Source of the DNA: Planktothrix sp. FACHB-1365
GTDB lineage: Bacteria; Cyanobacteriota; Cyanobacteriia; Cyanobacteriales; Microcoleaceae
Direction of reading: 5' to 3'
DNA length: 64,000 bases
Assembly: GCF_014697575.1 (NCBI RefSeq)
Contig: NZ_JACJSC010000010.1
Span: forward strand, 62,001 to 126,000
Every line of letters starts with the position of its first letter. Position 1 is the stretch's first letter. Below, piece after piece: positions 25,174-33,270 of this stretch. The position numbers and the translations under genes are program-made. The notes beneath the pieces are model-generated. The model searched no databases. It was given only the letters and a program-made list of their open reading frames with translations, and was not told where the DNA came from.

Positions 25174-26022
25174 TTACATTTTTTCTTCTAACTTCATTAA
25201 CGCTTGAATTCGAGCTTCTGTAGACGGGTGAGTGGAAAATAAATTTGCCATTGTTTTTCCCGAAAAACTATTCATAATTAATAAAGGTTCAAAGGCAGGA
25301 TTTCCTTCAATCGGAATTTGTCTAGCCGTTAAATCTAAGCGTTGCAAAGCTCTTGCTAAGGCTTTAGGATTTCCGGTTAATTTTGCCGCACCTGCATCGG
25401 CGGAAAATTCCCGTGTTCGAGAAATTGCTAATTGAATCACAGTTGCCGCCATCGGAGCTAGTATGATTGTTAATAATAATCCAATGGGATTTCCCCCGCG
25501 ATTATTATCCCGTGACCCCCCAAACCACATCCCATAACTGGCAAATTGTGCTAATCCAGAAATAGCGCCAGCAACCGTTGCAGCCACCGCTTGGGTGAGG
25601 GTATCTCGATTATAGATATGGCTTAATTCATGGGCAATAACGGCCTCTAATTCATCTTCGGGTAACAAACTCATAATGCCTTGGGTGACAGCAACGGCGG
25701 CGTGTTGAGGATCTCGACCTGTGGCGAAAGCATTAGCAGCCGCACTGGGAACAATATACACTCCAGGCATCGGTAAATTAGCGCGATCGCATAATTGTTG
25801 TACCATTGCATATAAACCGGGTGCTTGTTCGGGGGTAACGGGTTGAGCATTATAGGCTTTGAGGGCAATTTGATCGGAAAAATACCAACTTCCTAAGTTC
25901 GTCACGGCGGCGAACAGAATACCCACCAATAAGCCATTAGTTCCCCCAATGACCCAATAGCTAATGCTGACTAAAAGAGCAGTTAATAATCCTAGTAAAG
26001 CAACTGTTTTAAATTGATTCAT
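25174..26022 (-). CDS. htpX: Membrane zinc protease HtpX (M48)
   Basis: The 282-aa protein starts at ATG 26022 (MNQFKTVALLGLLTALL); a GTG two codons earlier is possible. Two N-terminal membrane helices (about 8-45) precede the catalytic domain, with the zinc site HELSH (about 135) and further membrane segments near 150-195. The third zinc ligand lies in REFSADAGAAK. HtpX degrades misfolded membrane proteins as a stress protease complementary to FtsH. The motif VPSAAANAFATGRD is diagnostic for the family. It is convergent with the CHAT operon, only 20 bases away, with no visible terminator. Confidence 0.94.
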   Translation of the reverse strand: MNQFKTVALLGLLTALLVSISYWVIGGTNGLLVGILFAAVTNLGSWYFSDQIALKAYNAQPVTPEQAPGLYAMVQQLCDRANLPMPGVYIVPSAAANAFATGRDPQHAAVAVTQGIMSLLPEDELEAVIAHELSHIYNRDTLTQAVAATVAGAISGLAQFASYGMWFGGSRDNNRGGNPIGLLLTIILAPMAATVIQLAISRTREFSADAGAAKLTGNPKALARALQRLDLTARQIPIEGNPAFEPLLIMNSFSGKTMANLFSTHPSTEARIQALMKLEEKM

Positions 26023-26197
26023 ACCCACTTCTTTTGGTTAAGGATTGGCTGTAACCGTTTGTTTTCAGTTCTATTTTAACCTGAAAGTTGCCAACACTAG
26101 GAGGGAATACAGCCCCCAATCATAGGAGTTTATGGAATTCCTGAGAACGGAGTTGTTATACTAAACAAACACAATTTTACCATAAACGCAGAAATCT

Positions 26198-26857
26198 ATG
26201 AGAGAACTGTTAGCGGATGCCTTAGAGGTCTTTGATCGACACAGTGGTTGGATTATTTGGAATCTGTTTTTGGCGTTTATTCCCTTAGTCTTAAGTTTTT
26301 GGCTATTTCGGAGAAGAAATATTTCTCGAACTTGGTTTTGGTGGATTATTTATGTCATTTTTATTGCTTTTTTACCCAACGCGCCTTATTTACTCACGGA
26401 TATTATTCATTTAATTCGCGCCACTCGTGCGGGATATTCGATTTGGATTATTACTCTAATTTTTATTCCCCTTCATGTTTTTGCCATTCTGAGTGGGTTG
26501 GAAGCTTATGTTGTCTCGTTAATTAATCAAAATCATTATCTCCGAAAGGAAGGAGCAAAACAATATATTTTTCTGTCGGAAATCTTGACCCATATTTTGT
26601 GTGCTATTGGAGTATTTATGGGACGCTTTCGGCGGTTTAATAGTTGGGATTTAGTCACTCAGCCGGATGTGGTTTTCATTAAAACCTTAGATGATTTAAC
26701 AACTAAAAAGCCTTTATTTGTCATTTTTATTACTTTCATTGCGATTACAATATCCTATACTTTAATGAAGCAGGTTACGTTTGGTTTAATGCTTCAGTTT
26801 CGACGGCTTTATTTAGGGTTAGATGAATTAGAACCCGAAGAAATTATCAAGCGATAA
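26198..26857 (+). CDS. DUF1361 multi-pass membrane protein
   Basis: The 219-aa protein contains about five hydrophobic helices (for example IIWNLFLAFIPLVLSFWLF, FWWIIYVIFIAFLPNAPYL). The NLFLAFIP and FLPNAPYLLTDIIHL stretches match the DUF1361 membrane family. The function is unknown. It lies in the inner membrane. It is divergent from htpX, with 175 bases of shared upstream DNA, and convergent with the LRR gene. Confidence 0.8.
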   Translation: MRELLADALEVFDRHSGWIIWNLFLAFIPLVLSFWLFRRRNISRTWFWWIIYVIFIAFLPNAPYLLTDIIHLIRATRAGYSIWIITLIFIPLHVFAILSGLEAYVVSLINQNHYLRKEGAKQYIFLSEILTHILCAIGVFMGRFRRFNSWDLVTQPDVVFIKTLDDLTTKKPLFVIFITFIAITISYTLMKQVTFGLMLQFRRLYLGLDELEPEEIIKR

Positions 26858-26879
26858 ATTAAAATAGGAGAGAGGATAA

Positions 26880-26906
26880 AAGCCATTTTGAATCTCTTAA
26901 TGGCTT
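26880..26906. terminator. Hairpin between convergent DUF1361 and LRR genes
   Basis: Perfect 8-bp stem AAGCCATT/AATGGCTT with an 11-nt loop, located between the two convergent stop codons. No T-run follows in either direction, so use as a terminator is plausible only. Confidence 0.5.
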
Positions 26907-26920
26907 GGACAACGCCTAGA

Positions 26921-27589
26921 TTATTCCCGATCAAAGCGACAAACATATTTTGGATTAATTGGACATTGAGTAGAGTTGAGGGGATTATCTTGAATAAATA
27001 AGAAACGAAGTTTCGTTAAATCTTTTAAATCGCTAATATCAACAATTTTATTATGGTTGAGATAGATTTCAATTAAACTTGTTAAGCTCTGAAGGGGGGA
27101 AATATCAGAAATTTGATTATAACTTAAATTGATTCGGGTTAATTGGGTTAAAGGTTGCAATGGACTAATATCCGTAATTCGATTAAAACTTAAATCCAAT
27201 TCTTGTAAATTATTCAAACTTTGTAAGGGAGTGAGATCAGAAATTTGGTTATTATTAAGCTTCAATGACGTTAAATGGGTTAATCCTTTTAAGGGACTTA
27301 AATCTGAGATGAGAAAGGTACTTAAATCTAACCGTTCTTGTTGAGAAAGTGTTTGATTCGCGCGATCGCAATCGGAAGTTCCCACCTGTTGTAATAAAAC
27401 ATCCACAGTTCTCCTGGCTTCACGTGACAACTGTTGACGATTAGAACACCAATCTTGAAAGGTTTTAAAACTAGGTGTATCCGGTTGTGATTGTGCTAAA
27501 CTTGCAGCCGGAAAACCTACAACAGTGAACAATAATAAAAGCTCCCATAGCTTCTGTTTAAATGTCCTTTTTTCTAATAATTGATTCAT
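26921..27589 (-). CDS. Secreted leucine-rich-repeat protein
   Basis: The 222-aa protein starts at ATG 27589 and has a signal peptide (hydrophobic LWELLLLFTVVGFPAA, cleavage after SLA). After an 80-residue helical region with a Cys pair come five LRRs of 22 residues (LSPLKGLTHLTSLKLNNNQI, LTPLQSLNNLQELDLSFNRI and so on), of the short internalin type, capped by a Cys-containing end (STQCPINPKYVCRF). It is probably periplasmic or surface-exposed and mediates protein binding. The partner is unknown. It is one of several short LRR proteins common in filamentous cyanobacteria. Confidence 0.85.
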   Translation of the reverse strand: MNQLLEKRTFKQKLWELLLLFTVVGFPAASLAQSQPDTPSFKTFQDWCSNRQQLSREARRTVDVLLQQVGTSDCDRANQTLSQQERLDLSTFLISDLSPLKGLTHLTSLKLNNNQISDLTPLQSLNNLQELDLSFNRITDISPLQPLTQLTRINLSYNQISDISPLQSLTSLIEIYLNHNKIVDISDLKDLTKLRFLFIQDNPLNSTQCPINPKYVCRFDRE

Positions 27590-28031
27590 GGGTTTAAATC
27601 CTCTTAAAAGGTTACGTTTAAGTCTGGAAAGTGACGTTTTAATGGAGTTTATAGAGCGTTTTAGAACTCCATTAAGTTGTCCTATTGTTAGGGTAGCATA
27701 TCACCAAAGTTAGGATATTTTTCAATCATCATTGATTCCCCTTGTCGGTCAGATCATCGGTCCCCTGTTCAAGGAATGGCTGAAAAAGCTGTAACTGACG
27801 AACAAGCAACAGTTTCAATATTGGGTCTGGGGCAATTTTTGCAGATCTCCTAGCGCCATCACGATCGCTGCGGTGAGTCAGCCACTAGGGTCGAGGCAAA
27901 AAGTCCGAACCCGATAATTTTAATTTTGATAATGATCGTTTAAAATAGAAACTGTATTGTAAAATATTTCGATTAAAATAACAATTGACACAGCGATCGC
28001 TAACTTTCCTAATTTCTAAACTTCTAAACCA
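27590..28031. other. Intergenic region between LRR and GH25 genes
   Basis: These 442 bases separate two divergent genes and should hold both promoters. No convincing frame or RNA is visible. Near 27735-27794 a short frame ends IGPLFKEWLKKL, with no start or homology I know; it may be a fossil fragment. A HIP1 octamer lies near 27992. Confidence 0.45.
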
Positions 28032-29318
28032 ATGAGTATTCGCGGGATTGACGTTTCTGATTACCAGCCTAACGTAGATTGGCAAGCCGTTGCCCGTTCT
28101 GGTATTGCCTTTGCTATTATTAAATCAACGGAAGGAGAAACCTTTGTTTGTGACGTTTTTAAGCGCTATTGGGAACAAGCAAAAGCCAATGGTTTAATTC
28201 GGGGTGCTTATCATTTTTTCAAACCGGATACAGATCCGATTAAACAAGCCTATCATTTCCTGAAAATTGTTAAACTTCAAGAGGGTGATCTTCCTCCGGT
28301 TTTAGATATTGAAACTATGGGAGGATTAGAAGCAAAAGCATTGTGTGATCGGTTAGCACAATGGATAGATGTGATGGAAAAAGAAACCGGTTTTCGTCCT
28401 ATTATCTACACTTATCCTGGATTTTGGCAAAAACTCAATACCACTCGTTTTTCCGATTATCCCCTCTGGATTGCTCACTATACCACAGCCGAACAACCGA
28501 TGATTCCTGGCGGTTGGAAAAGCTGGGTTTTTTGGCAATTTACCGATCAAGGTCAAATAGAAGGAATTAGTGGCGGTGTAGATGTTAATTTATTTGAAAG
28601 TATTCGCAAAGGAGATAAAGGATCAAAAGTTGAAAAAATTCAAAACTTATTGAAAAATCGAGGTTATGATCCGGGGGTGATTGATGGTGCTTTTGGGACT
28701 GGAACTGAAACAGCTTTAATCAAATTTCAACAAACTAAACAGTTAGAAGCGGATGGAATTGCTGGGTTAAAAACCTGGACAGCATTAATGGGACGTTCAG
28801 ATTCTTTTGTATTACCTGTAGGGAACGTTGAACCGACTCCAGAACCCACACCTGCACCCACACCCACACCTGCACCTGTTCCTAGTATTGAATTGATTGA
28901 TATTTGTAAAATTTACAAAGGAAATCCAGGTCAAGATCAAGTATTAACATGGTTACAACAACAAATTCCCTCAGCCACGTTATTAGAATTTTCTAAACTC
29001 TGGCGAAATCAACCCAAAGCTCAAACCACTTCCGTTAAGTTAATTGATGTTTGTAAATATTATCGGGGTTTACCGAGTCAAGATCAAGCCTTGCGTTGGT
29101 TACAGGAAAAAATTGCCCCCTCAATTTTAAGTGAATTAGCTCAACAATGGAATCAACAAACCTTACCCATACCCAGTATTAAATTACAAGATGTCTGTAA
29201 ATATTACAAAGGTTTACCCAACCAAGCTGCGGCTTTAGATTGGTTACAAAGTCAAATTCCTCCTGCTACTTTAGATGAATTTGGGAAGAAGTGGCGACAA
29301 CCTGCACCCAAAAAATAA
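28032..29318 (+). CDS. GH25 lysozyme-like protein with peptidoglycan-binding domain and three C-terminal repeats
   Basis: The 428-aa protein starts at ATG 28032 with the GH25 signature GIDVSDYQ (Asp7, Asp10); the acid pair D92/E94 lies in VLDIETMG. GH25 enzymes hydrolyse the MurNAc-GlcNAc bond of peptidoglycan. Residues about 195-255 form a PG_binding_1 domain (LLKNRGYDPGVIDGAFG). After a Pro/Thr linker come three repeats of about 45 residues (IELIDICKIYKG, VKLIDVCKYYRG, IKLQDVCKYYKG, each followed by a WLQxxI stretch). There is no signal peptide, so export would need lysis or a non-classical route. A phage-endolysin origin is possible but nothing else phage-like is nearby. Confidence 0.88.
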   Translation: MSIRGIDVSDYQPNVDWQAVARSGIAFAIIKSTEGETFVCDVFKRYWEQAKANGLIRGAYHFFKPDTDPIKQAYHFLKIVKLQEGDLPPVLDIETMGGLEAKALCDRLAQWIDVMEKETGFRPIIYTYPGFWQKLNTTRFSDYPLWIAHYTTAEQPMIPGGWKSWVFWQFTDQGQIEGISGGVDVNLFESIRKGDKGSKVEKIQNLLKNRGYDPGVIDGAFGTGTETALIKFQQTKQLEADGIAGLKTWTALMGRSDSFVLPVGNVEPTPEPTPAPTPTPAPVPSIELIDICKIYKGNPGQDQVLTWLQQQIPSATLLEFSKLWRNQPKAQTTSVKLIDVCKYYRGLPSQDQALRWLQEKIAPSILSELAQQWNQQTLPIPSIKLQDVCKYYKGLPNQAAALDWLQSQIPPATLDEFGKKWRQPAPKK

Positions 29319-29337
29319 CCGATCACTCCCTATCGTT

Positions 29338-29361
29338 GGGTGCGTCAGCAGAAGCGCACCC
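29338..29361. terminator. Hairpin after the GH25 gene
   Basis: Stem GGGTGCG/CGCACCC with a 10-nt loop, 20 bases after the GH25 stop. It could end transcription, but no T-run follows. Confidence 0.45.
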
Positions 29362-29449
29362 ACCCCCGCAACTAAAATTAATTATCATTCTGCTATAGCA
29401 GGGAACATTTTTTGAATCCCTTTGAAATCAACTGAATCTGCAACTACAG

Positions 29450-29959
29450 TCAGGCTAAATTAGTGCTAGACTGCCAATCTTCCCGATTCAGACAATACAC
29501 AAAACAGTCATCGTTACCAAACCGCCGTGACTCCACAAATTTAAAGCCAAAACGTTCATAGAAGCGGTGGGCGCGAGTATTATTAGCTAGGGGATCGACA
29601 AGGACAGCCCTTACAGTCGATACTGCAAAACATCGAGCAATAGCAAGCTGCATCATTTCTGTTCCATAGCCTTTGGCCAAATCCTGTTCTTCTCCAATCC
29701 AAATATCAATAGCCCGAAGATTTGTTGCAATATCACCCCAATAATGGTCATCCTCACGGGCTGGATCGATGATCTCAACAAATCCAATAGGACGACCATC
29801 CATTTCCGCAATCAATTGTTCCCGCCAATCTGGGGTACGATGAAGTTCCACTTCCCAACCCCAATCATCGTTAGGATCTGAGGAAATGATGTGAGGTTGT
29901 TCATCCCAGTGTCGCAACAAATCCAAATCATCGGGGGTGGCGGATCGTAGATGAATCAT
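29450..29959 (-). CDS. GNAT acetyltransferase resembling AAC(6') aminoglycoside acetyltransferases
   Basis: The 169-aa protein (ATG 29959) shows the GNAT fold order: substrate part with DWREQLIAEMDGRPIGFVEI, the DIWIGEEQDLAKGYGTEMMQLAI segment carrying the acetyl-CoA loop (KGYGTE) and a C-terminal NTRAHRFYERFGFK. It acetylates an amine using acetyl-CoA. Similarity of the middle region to AAC(6') enzymes is real, but resistance activity is not implied. A TTG at 29965 would overlap the upstream gene. It starts two bases after the stop of the truncated vapC-like gene, so the pair is cotranscribed. Confidence 0.8.
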   Translation of the reverse strand: MIHLRSATPDDLDLLRHWDEQPHIISSDPNDDWGWEVELHRTPDWREQLIAEMDGRPIGFVEIIDPAREDDHYWGDIATNLRAIDIWIGEEQDLAKGYGTEMMQLAIARCFAVSTVRAVLVDPLANNTRAHRFYERFGFKFVESRRFGNDDCFVYCLNREDWQSSTNLA

Positions 29960-29961
29960 AT

Positions 29962-30186
29962 TCAAAGGATTTCTAATAACAAAGTATATCCACGAAGAGT
30001 GTCGGTATTTGTTTTAGCACGATTGATAAAATCGTGTGCGCCAAGTATTTGTTCGTGAAAACTAACAACTGATAAAGCAAAATCTGATGGTGAGTGTTGA
30101 CTCATTTGATCGGTTAAACGAGTATATTCTAAACTTGAACCTCGCTGTAGGAAACTAATGTGGTCGGTATCGAGCAGATATTTCAC
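29962..30186 (-). pseudogene. VapC-like PIN-domain toxin, C-terminally truncated
   Basis: The 74-aa frame matches the first half of VapC ribonucleases of about 135 residues: MKYLLDTDHISFLQRG with the first catalytic Asp, SVVSFHEQILGAHDFINRAK with the catalytic Glu. It stops at LLEIL where the family continues with the region holding the remaining acidic residues. Lacking those, it should be inactive. The acetyltransferase gene begins immediately after. The upstream gene at 30183 overlaps its ATG by four bases, as in toxin-antitoxin operons. Confidence 0.7.
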
Positions 30187-30401
30187 AATTCTTGATTCCC
30201 TTGAACAAAGGGTTGATCAGCTTGACGAAAAGCTCGTCCATATTCTAAAGATTTTATAAAAGCTGCTTGCTCGGAAACTGAACCGATCAATTTTTCTAGC
30301 CAGTTTTCTGATGTAGACTGGCTCTGAGACTTGCCTTGAAGGTCAGCAACCGCTCGTTCAAGAGTTACTAGGCGTTGTTCAAGAGTCGTTTCATCTAACA
30401 T
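30183..30401 (-). CDS. Putative antitoxin partner of the VapC-like remnant
   Basis: The 72-aa protein starts at ATG 30401 after CCTCC-complementary GGAGG. It begins with a leucine-rich coiled-coil helix (TLEQRLVTLERAVADLQGK) and has a hydrophilic C-terminal tail with EYGRAFRQAD. It overlaps the toxin start by ATGA, the standard antitoxin-first order. Its DNA-binding type is not clear. With the toxin truncated, it may now be selectively unneeded. Confidence 0.65.
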   Translation of the reverse strand: MLDETTLEQRLVTLERAVADLQGKSQSQSTSENWLEKLIGSVSEQAAFIKSLEYGRAFRQADQPFVQGNQEL

Positions 30402-30608
30402 TTTTCCTCCTGAGAATATTAGGGGTAATTTAGCTACTAACTAAGTTAGCAAAATATTAAGGTCGTGGGACACATTCATCGAAAATTTTGGGTAGAAACC
30501 CCGTCCTTATATGTCAGGGTCGCTATGAATAACAAGTGCTGCGGTTGTCATATCATTTATGCGGTAGCAGGAATCTTTTGATCTTAGCCCACAACTTGAA
30601 GTACGAAT

Positions 30609-31040
30609 CTACTGTCCCTGTTGGGCTAACCAGATCTCTAAATCAGACAGATTAGAGAAATCCAATAATGCCTCCCCCAAGGATTCCAGTTGCATCAGCG
30701 ATAAAGTATGAATTTGTATTCTCACGGACTCAGGCAGTTCTCCCACTTGTCGAGTCAATTGTCGCAGGATTAGCGATTTTGCTTCTTCTTCACGTCCCTC
30801 CTCTTTTGCCTCCTGGTACACCCGTGTTTGCTCAAGTGTGATTCCTAGCATTGCTTCAACCTCTTGCCGACTTAGATTTGTGAATTTATAGACCATTATC
30901 GTCGTTAGCATCTCCATGATGGCACGACTTGTTTCTGACGATAATTCCTGTCGTGAACGTGCTAACAAATTTCGAGCTTCTATGAACAACAATTCTGGCG
31001 ATTGTTGGAATAATTGGTAAAATATGGGATCTCGTCGCAT
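30609..31040 (-). pseudogene. Rpn-family nuclease remnant with internal deletion
   Basis: The 143-aa frame starts MRRDPIFYQLFQQSPELLF, the typical N-terminus of Rpn/PD-(D/E)XK proteins, but jumps directly to a C-terminal region (RQELSSETSRAIMEMLTTIM, EEGREEEAKSLILRQL, then LEALLDF-type DUF4351-like end). The central part of roughly 120-150 residues with the nuclease residues is absent, yet the frame is intact. An in-frame deletion is the simplest explanation. The product is therefore probably not a nuclease. It could also be a natural short family member. Confidence 0.55.
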
Positions 31041-31126
31041 AGCCAGAATACTGGATCAGTTACATTAATTGTACTACAAAATAAGGATCAAGTATTGTAG
31101 ACATTTGGTATAGTTTTTATTGAATT

Positions 31127-32089
31127 TTAAGTTAGTGTTTCTAATGCTAACAATCCTGCACCATAAGCAGGTTCATGACGCGGCGAGATAATTGTTGCTA
31201 AAGGTGCGATCGCATTAATTTCTGCTTCAAATTGACGGCGAAAATTCGCTAATCCTTTCCAAACTCCTCCCATAACCACAATTTCAAAGGAGTCTGTGGG
31301 TTCAAATAAATGGTTAATGGCGACTTCTGTAGCTAAGGCTAATTCATGGGCTGCATTTTTAATAATATTTTCAGCAATCGGATCACCGGAAGCTGCAACT
31401 TGATCCACAATTGGTGCTAAACTGGCAATATCTTTAACTCCCCATCCTTGACGGTAAACAACGGGAATTAATTCTTCAATGGAATTTAAGTTTAAAGCGT
31501 CTTGAAAGGCAGGAATTAGTTGGGTTGATTCTAATCGACCATCATAAGAACGTAACGCCGATTTTAACCCTTGAATCGCAATATCATAACCACTCCCTTC
31601 ATCTCCTAACAGATACCCCCAACCCCCGACTCGTTTACTGATTCTTTGATGATTTTTTCCGAAGATATGAGAACCTGTTCCTGCGATGACAACAATACCA
31701 ACAAAGTGACCTAAACCACCTACTAAGGCAATCACACTATCACTATTAATTATAATATTTTCTGGAGTTAATTTCCAGTCAATCGGTAATTCTGAGGAGG
31801 TTTGAATCTCTTCAATTAAATTGCGGATAACTTCAATATCTTCTGAACGACCAACCCCAGCTAATCCTAAACTAATCCCTTGAATCGGAACGAACCTTTC
31901 TAAGGCTAAAAAACTATGTTCAACCGCTTGTTTAATCGCTGAAATAATGGCTATTTTAGCAGCCTCAATGCCAATGGTTTGATAATTCGATGGCCCTGCT
32001 TGTCCGTGCCCTAATATTTTGCCATCAGCACTCATTAACACACAAACCGTTTTAGAACCGCCACCATCAATTCCTAATACATGAATCAT
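31127..32089 (-). CDS. BadF/BadG-type sugar kinase (N-acetylglucosamine kinase-like)
   Basis: The 320-aa protein begins with the phosphate-1 loop GIDGGGSKTV and has a phosphate-2 loop GTGSHIFG, placing it in the ASKHA superfamily, BadF/BadG/BcrA/BcrD group. Length and motifs fit N-acetylglucosamine kinases of this group, which phosphorylate GlcNAc with ATP. murQ at 60538 makes GlcNAc-6-phosphate by a parallel route, so amino-sugar salvage fits. Another hexosamine kinase activity is possible. Start ATG 32089. It lies downstream of the S1 gene on the same strand, with a strong hairpin between. Confidence 0.82.
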   Translation of the reverse strand: MIHVLGIDGGGSKTVCVLMSADGKILGHGQAGPSNYQTIGIEAAKIAIISAIKQAVEHSFLALERFVPIQGISLGLAGVGRSEDIEVIRNLIEEIQTSSELPIDWKLTPENIIINSDSVIALVGGLGHFVGIVVIAGTGSHIFGKNHQRISKRVGGWGYLLGDEGSGYDIAIQGLKSALRSYDGRLESTQLIPAFQDALNLNSIEELIPVVYRQGWGVKDIASLAPIVDQVAASGDPIAENIIKNAAHELALATEVAINHLFEPTDSFEIVVMGGVWKGLANFRRQFEAEINAIAPLATIISPRHEPAYGAGLLALETLT

Positions 32090-32138
32090 GAAAGTTGTAA
32101 TTTAAAAGGTCGAATAGGGTAAGCCAAGTGTTGGCTGT

Positions 32139-32165
32139 GTGGAACAGGCAAGATGCCTGTTCCAC
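32139..32165. repeat. Perfect 12-bp hairpin between sugar kinase and S1 genes
   Basis: Stem GTGGAACAGGCA/TGCCTGTTCCAC with a 3-nt loop. The CAGGC-rich hairpin looks like a dispersed cyanobacterial intergenic palindrome. It may attenuate read-through from the S1 gene, but no T-run follows. Confidence 0.6.
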
Positions 32166-32181
32166 GAACCCGAAAGTTGAA

Positions 32182-33066
32182 TTACAGATTAATTAACTTT
32201 TTAGCACGTTCTGCACGAGCTTCAGCAGATTCCATGACCTCGGATAATTTCTCAACGGCTTCACCCGGATAATTTTCTAAAATTCGGGTGGATAGAGAAA
32301 TCCGATGGCGACCTTCATCTAAACTAATGACCATTGCTTTAATCATTTGACCAATCGGAAAAAGTTCTGCTAAAGATTCAACATATTTTTGACTGACTTC
32401 TTTAATATGAATTAGTCCCGTCACTCCTTCAATATCCACAAAAACACCGAAGGGTTTAACACCCATGACTTTTCCTTCTACCAGTTGACCGACTTCTAAT
32501 TGACTAAAACCCAGGGATTGAGAGGCTAACCGTTGGGATAAAACAATTTTATTCCGTTCAACATCTAATTCTAAAATGGTGACGCTTAAGGATTGTTCAA
32601 TTAACGATTCTAAATTGTCTTTTTCTAACAGATGCGATCGCGGAATAAACCCTCGTAAGGAATGAACTTCCACGGTAACACCCCCTCGATTTACTCCCGT
32701 GACTCTTGCTTGTAAAGATTGACCTTTATTTTGAATCTCAATCAGATCATCCCACACTTGTTTAATTTCTAATTGTCGGATAGAAAGTAATATTTGACCA
32801 TCTGCATTTTGCTCCCGAATAATCAGAAAATCCCGTTCTTCTTTTAAGGGAAGAATTTCGGAAATATCTTCAACGTCTATAACGGAAATTTCTTTTTTGG
32901 GAATAAAGCCGGGAGATTTAGCACCTTTAATGTCAATGTATGCACCATCGCTGGTATATGAATCTACCTGACCCTTAACGATTTGCCCTTTATGTAAATC
33001 ATAACTGTGTTGATCTAGGGCTTTGGCAAAATCATCAAGAGAAAAGGACGGGTTTTTAGTAGCCAT
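32182..33066 (-). CDS. S1 RNA-binding domain protein (ribosomal protein S1 homologue)
   Basis: The 294-aa protein has three S1/OB domains: about 26-97 (GQIVKGQVDSYTSDGAYIDI), 112-180 (GQSLQARVTGVNRGGVTVEV) and 195-265 (GQLVEGKVMGVKPFGVFVDI). Cyanobacteria have shortened S1 proteins (Rps1a and Rps1b types) of this size that bind mRNA on the 30S subunit. The third domain is closest to consensus. Whether it is the main S1 or a paralogue cannot be decided. Start ATG 33066. A heptamer array lies in its upstream DNA. Confidence 0.88.
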   Translation of the reverse strand: MATKNPSFSLDDFAKALDQHSYDLHKGQIVKGQVDSYTSDGAYIDIKGAKSPGFIPKKEISVIDVEDISEILPLKEERDFLIIREQNADGQILLSIRQLEIKQVWDDLIEIQNKGQSLQARVTGVNRGGVTVEVHSLRGFIPRSHLLEKDNLESLIEQSLSVTILELDVERNKIVLSQRLASQSLGFSQLEVGQLVEGKVMGVKPFGVFVDIEGVTGLIHIKEVSQKYVESLAELFPIGQMIKAMVISLDEGRHRISLSTRILENYPGEAVEKLSEVMESAEARAERAKKLINL

Positions 33067-33183
33067 AGCAAAAAGTAAAGAAAAACAAAAATTAATCTGT
33101 TAGGAACCTGCTTATAACGTTGCTTTCGTCTTCAACAACACGGCAATCCTTTGAGCATAACATAGTTGGACGGGTTGACTGTA

Positions 33184-33239
33184 ATCAGTTATCAGTCATC
33201 AGTCATCAGTCATCAGTTATCAGTCATCAGTCATCAGTT
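33184..33239. repeat. Tandem heptamer array (STRR type), eight copies
   Basis: Eight head-to-tail units, ATCAGTT or ATCAGTC, lie between the S1 gene and the dienelactone hydrolase gene. The same unit forms the 3' end of narB. A second, CCCTGCTTCC-type short repeat follows at about 33244-33272. Confidence 0.9.
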
Positions 33240-33270
33240 ATCCCTGCTCCCCCTGCTTCCCCCTGCTTCC

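Noticed and set aside
27735-27794. Short frame ending IGPLFKEWLKKL
   Set aside because: Nineteen or so codons without start or known match. Reported only as a possible fossil.
33184-33239. Regular repeat resembling a CRISPR array
   Set aside because: Units are 7 bp and contiguous, without spacers. No cas genes are present.
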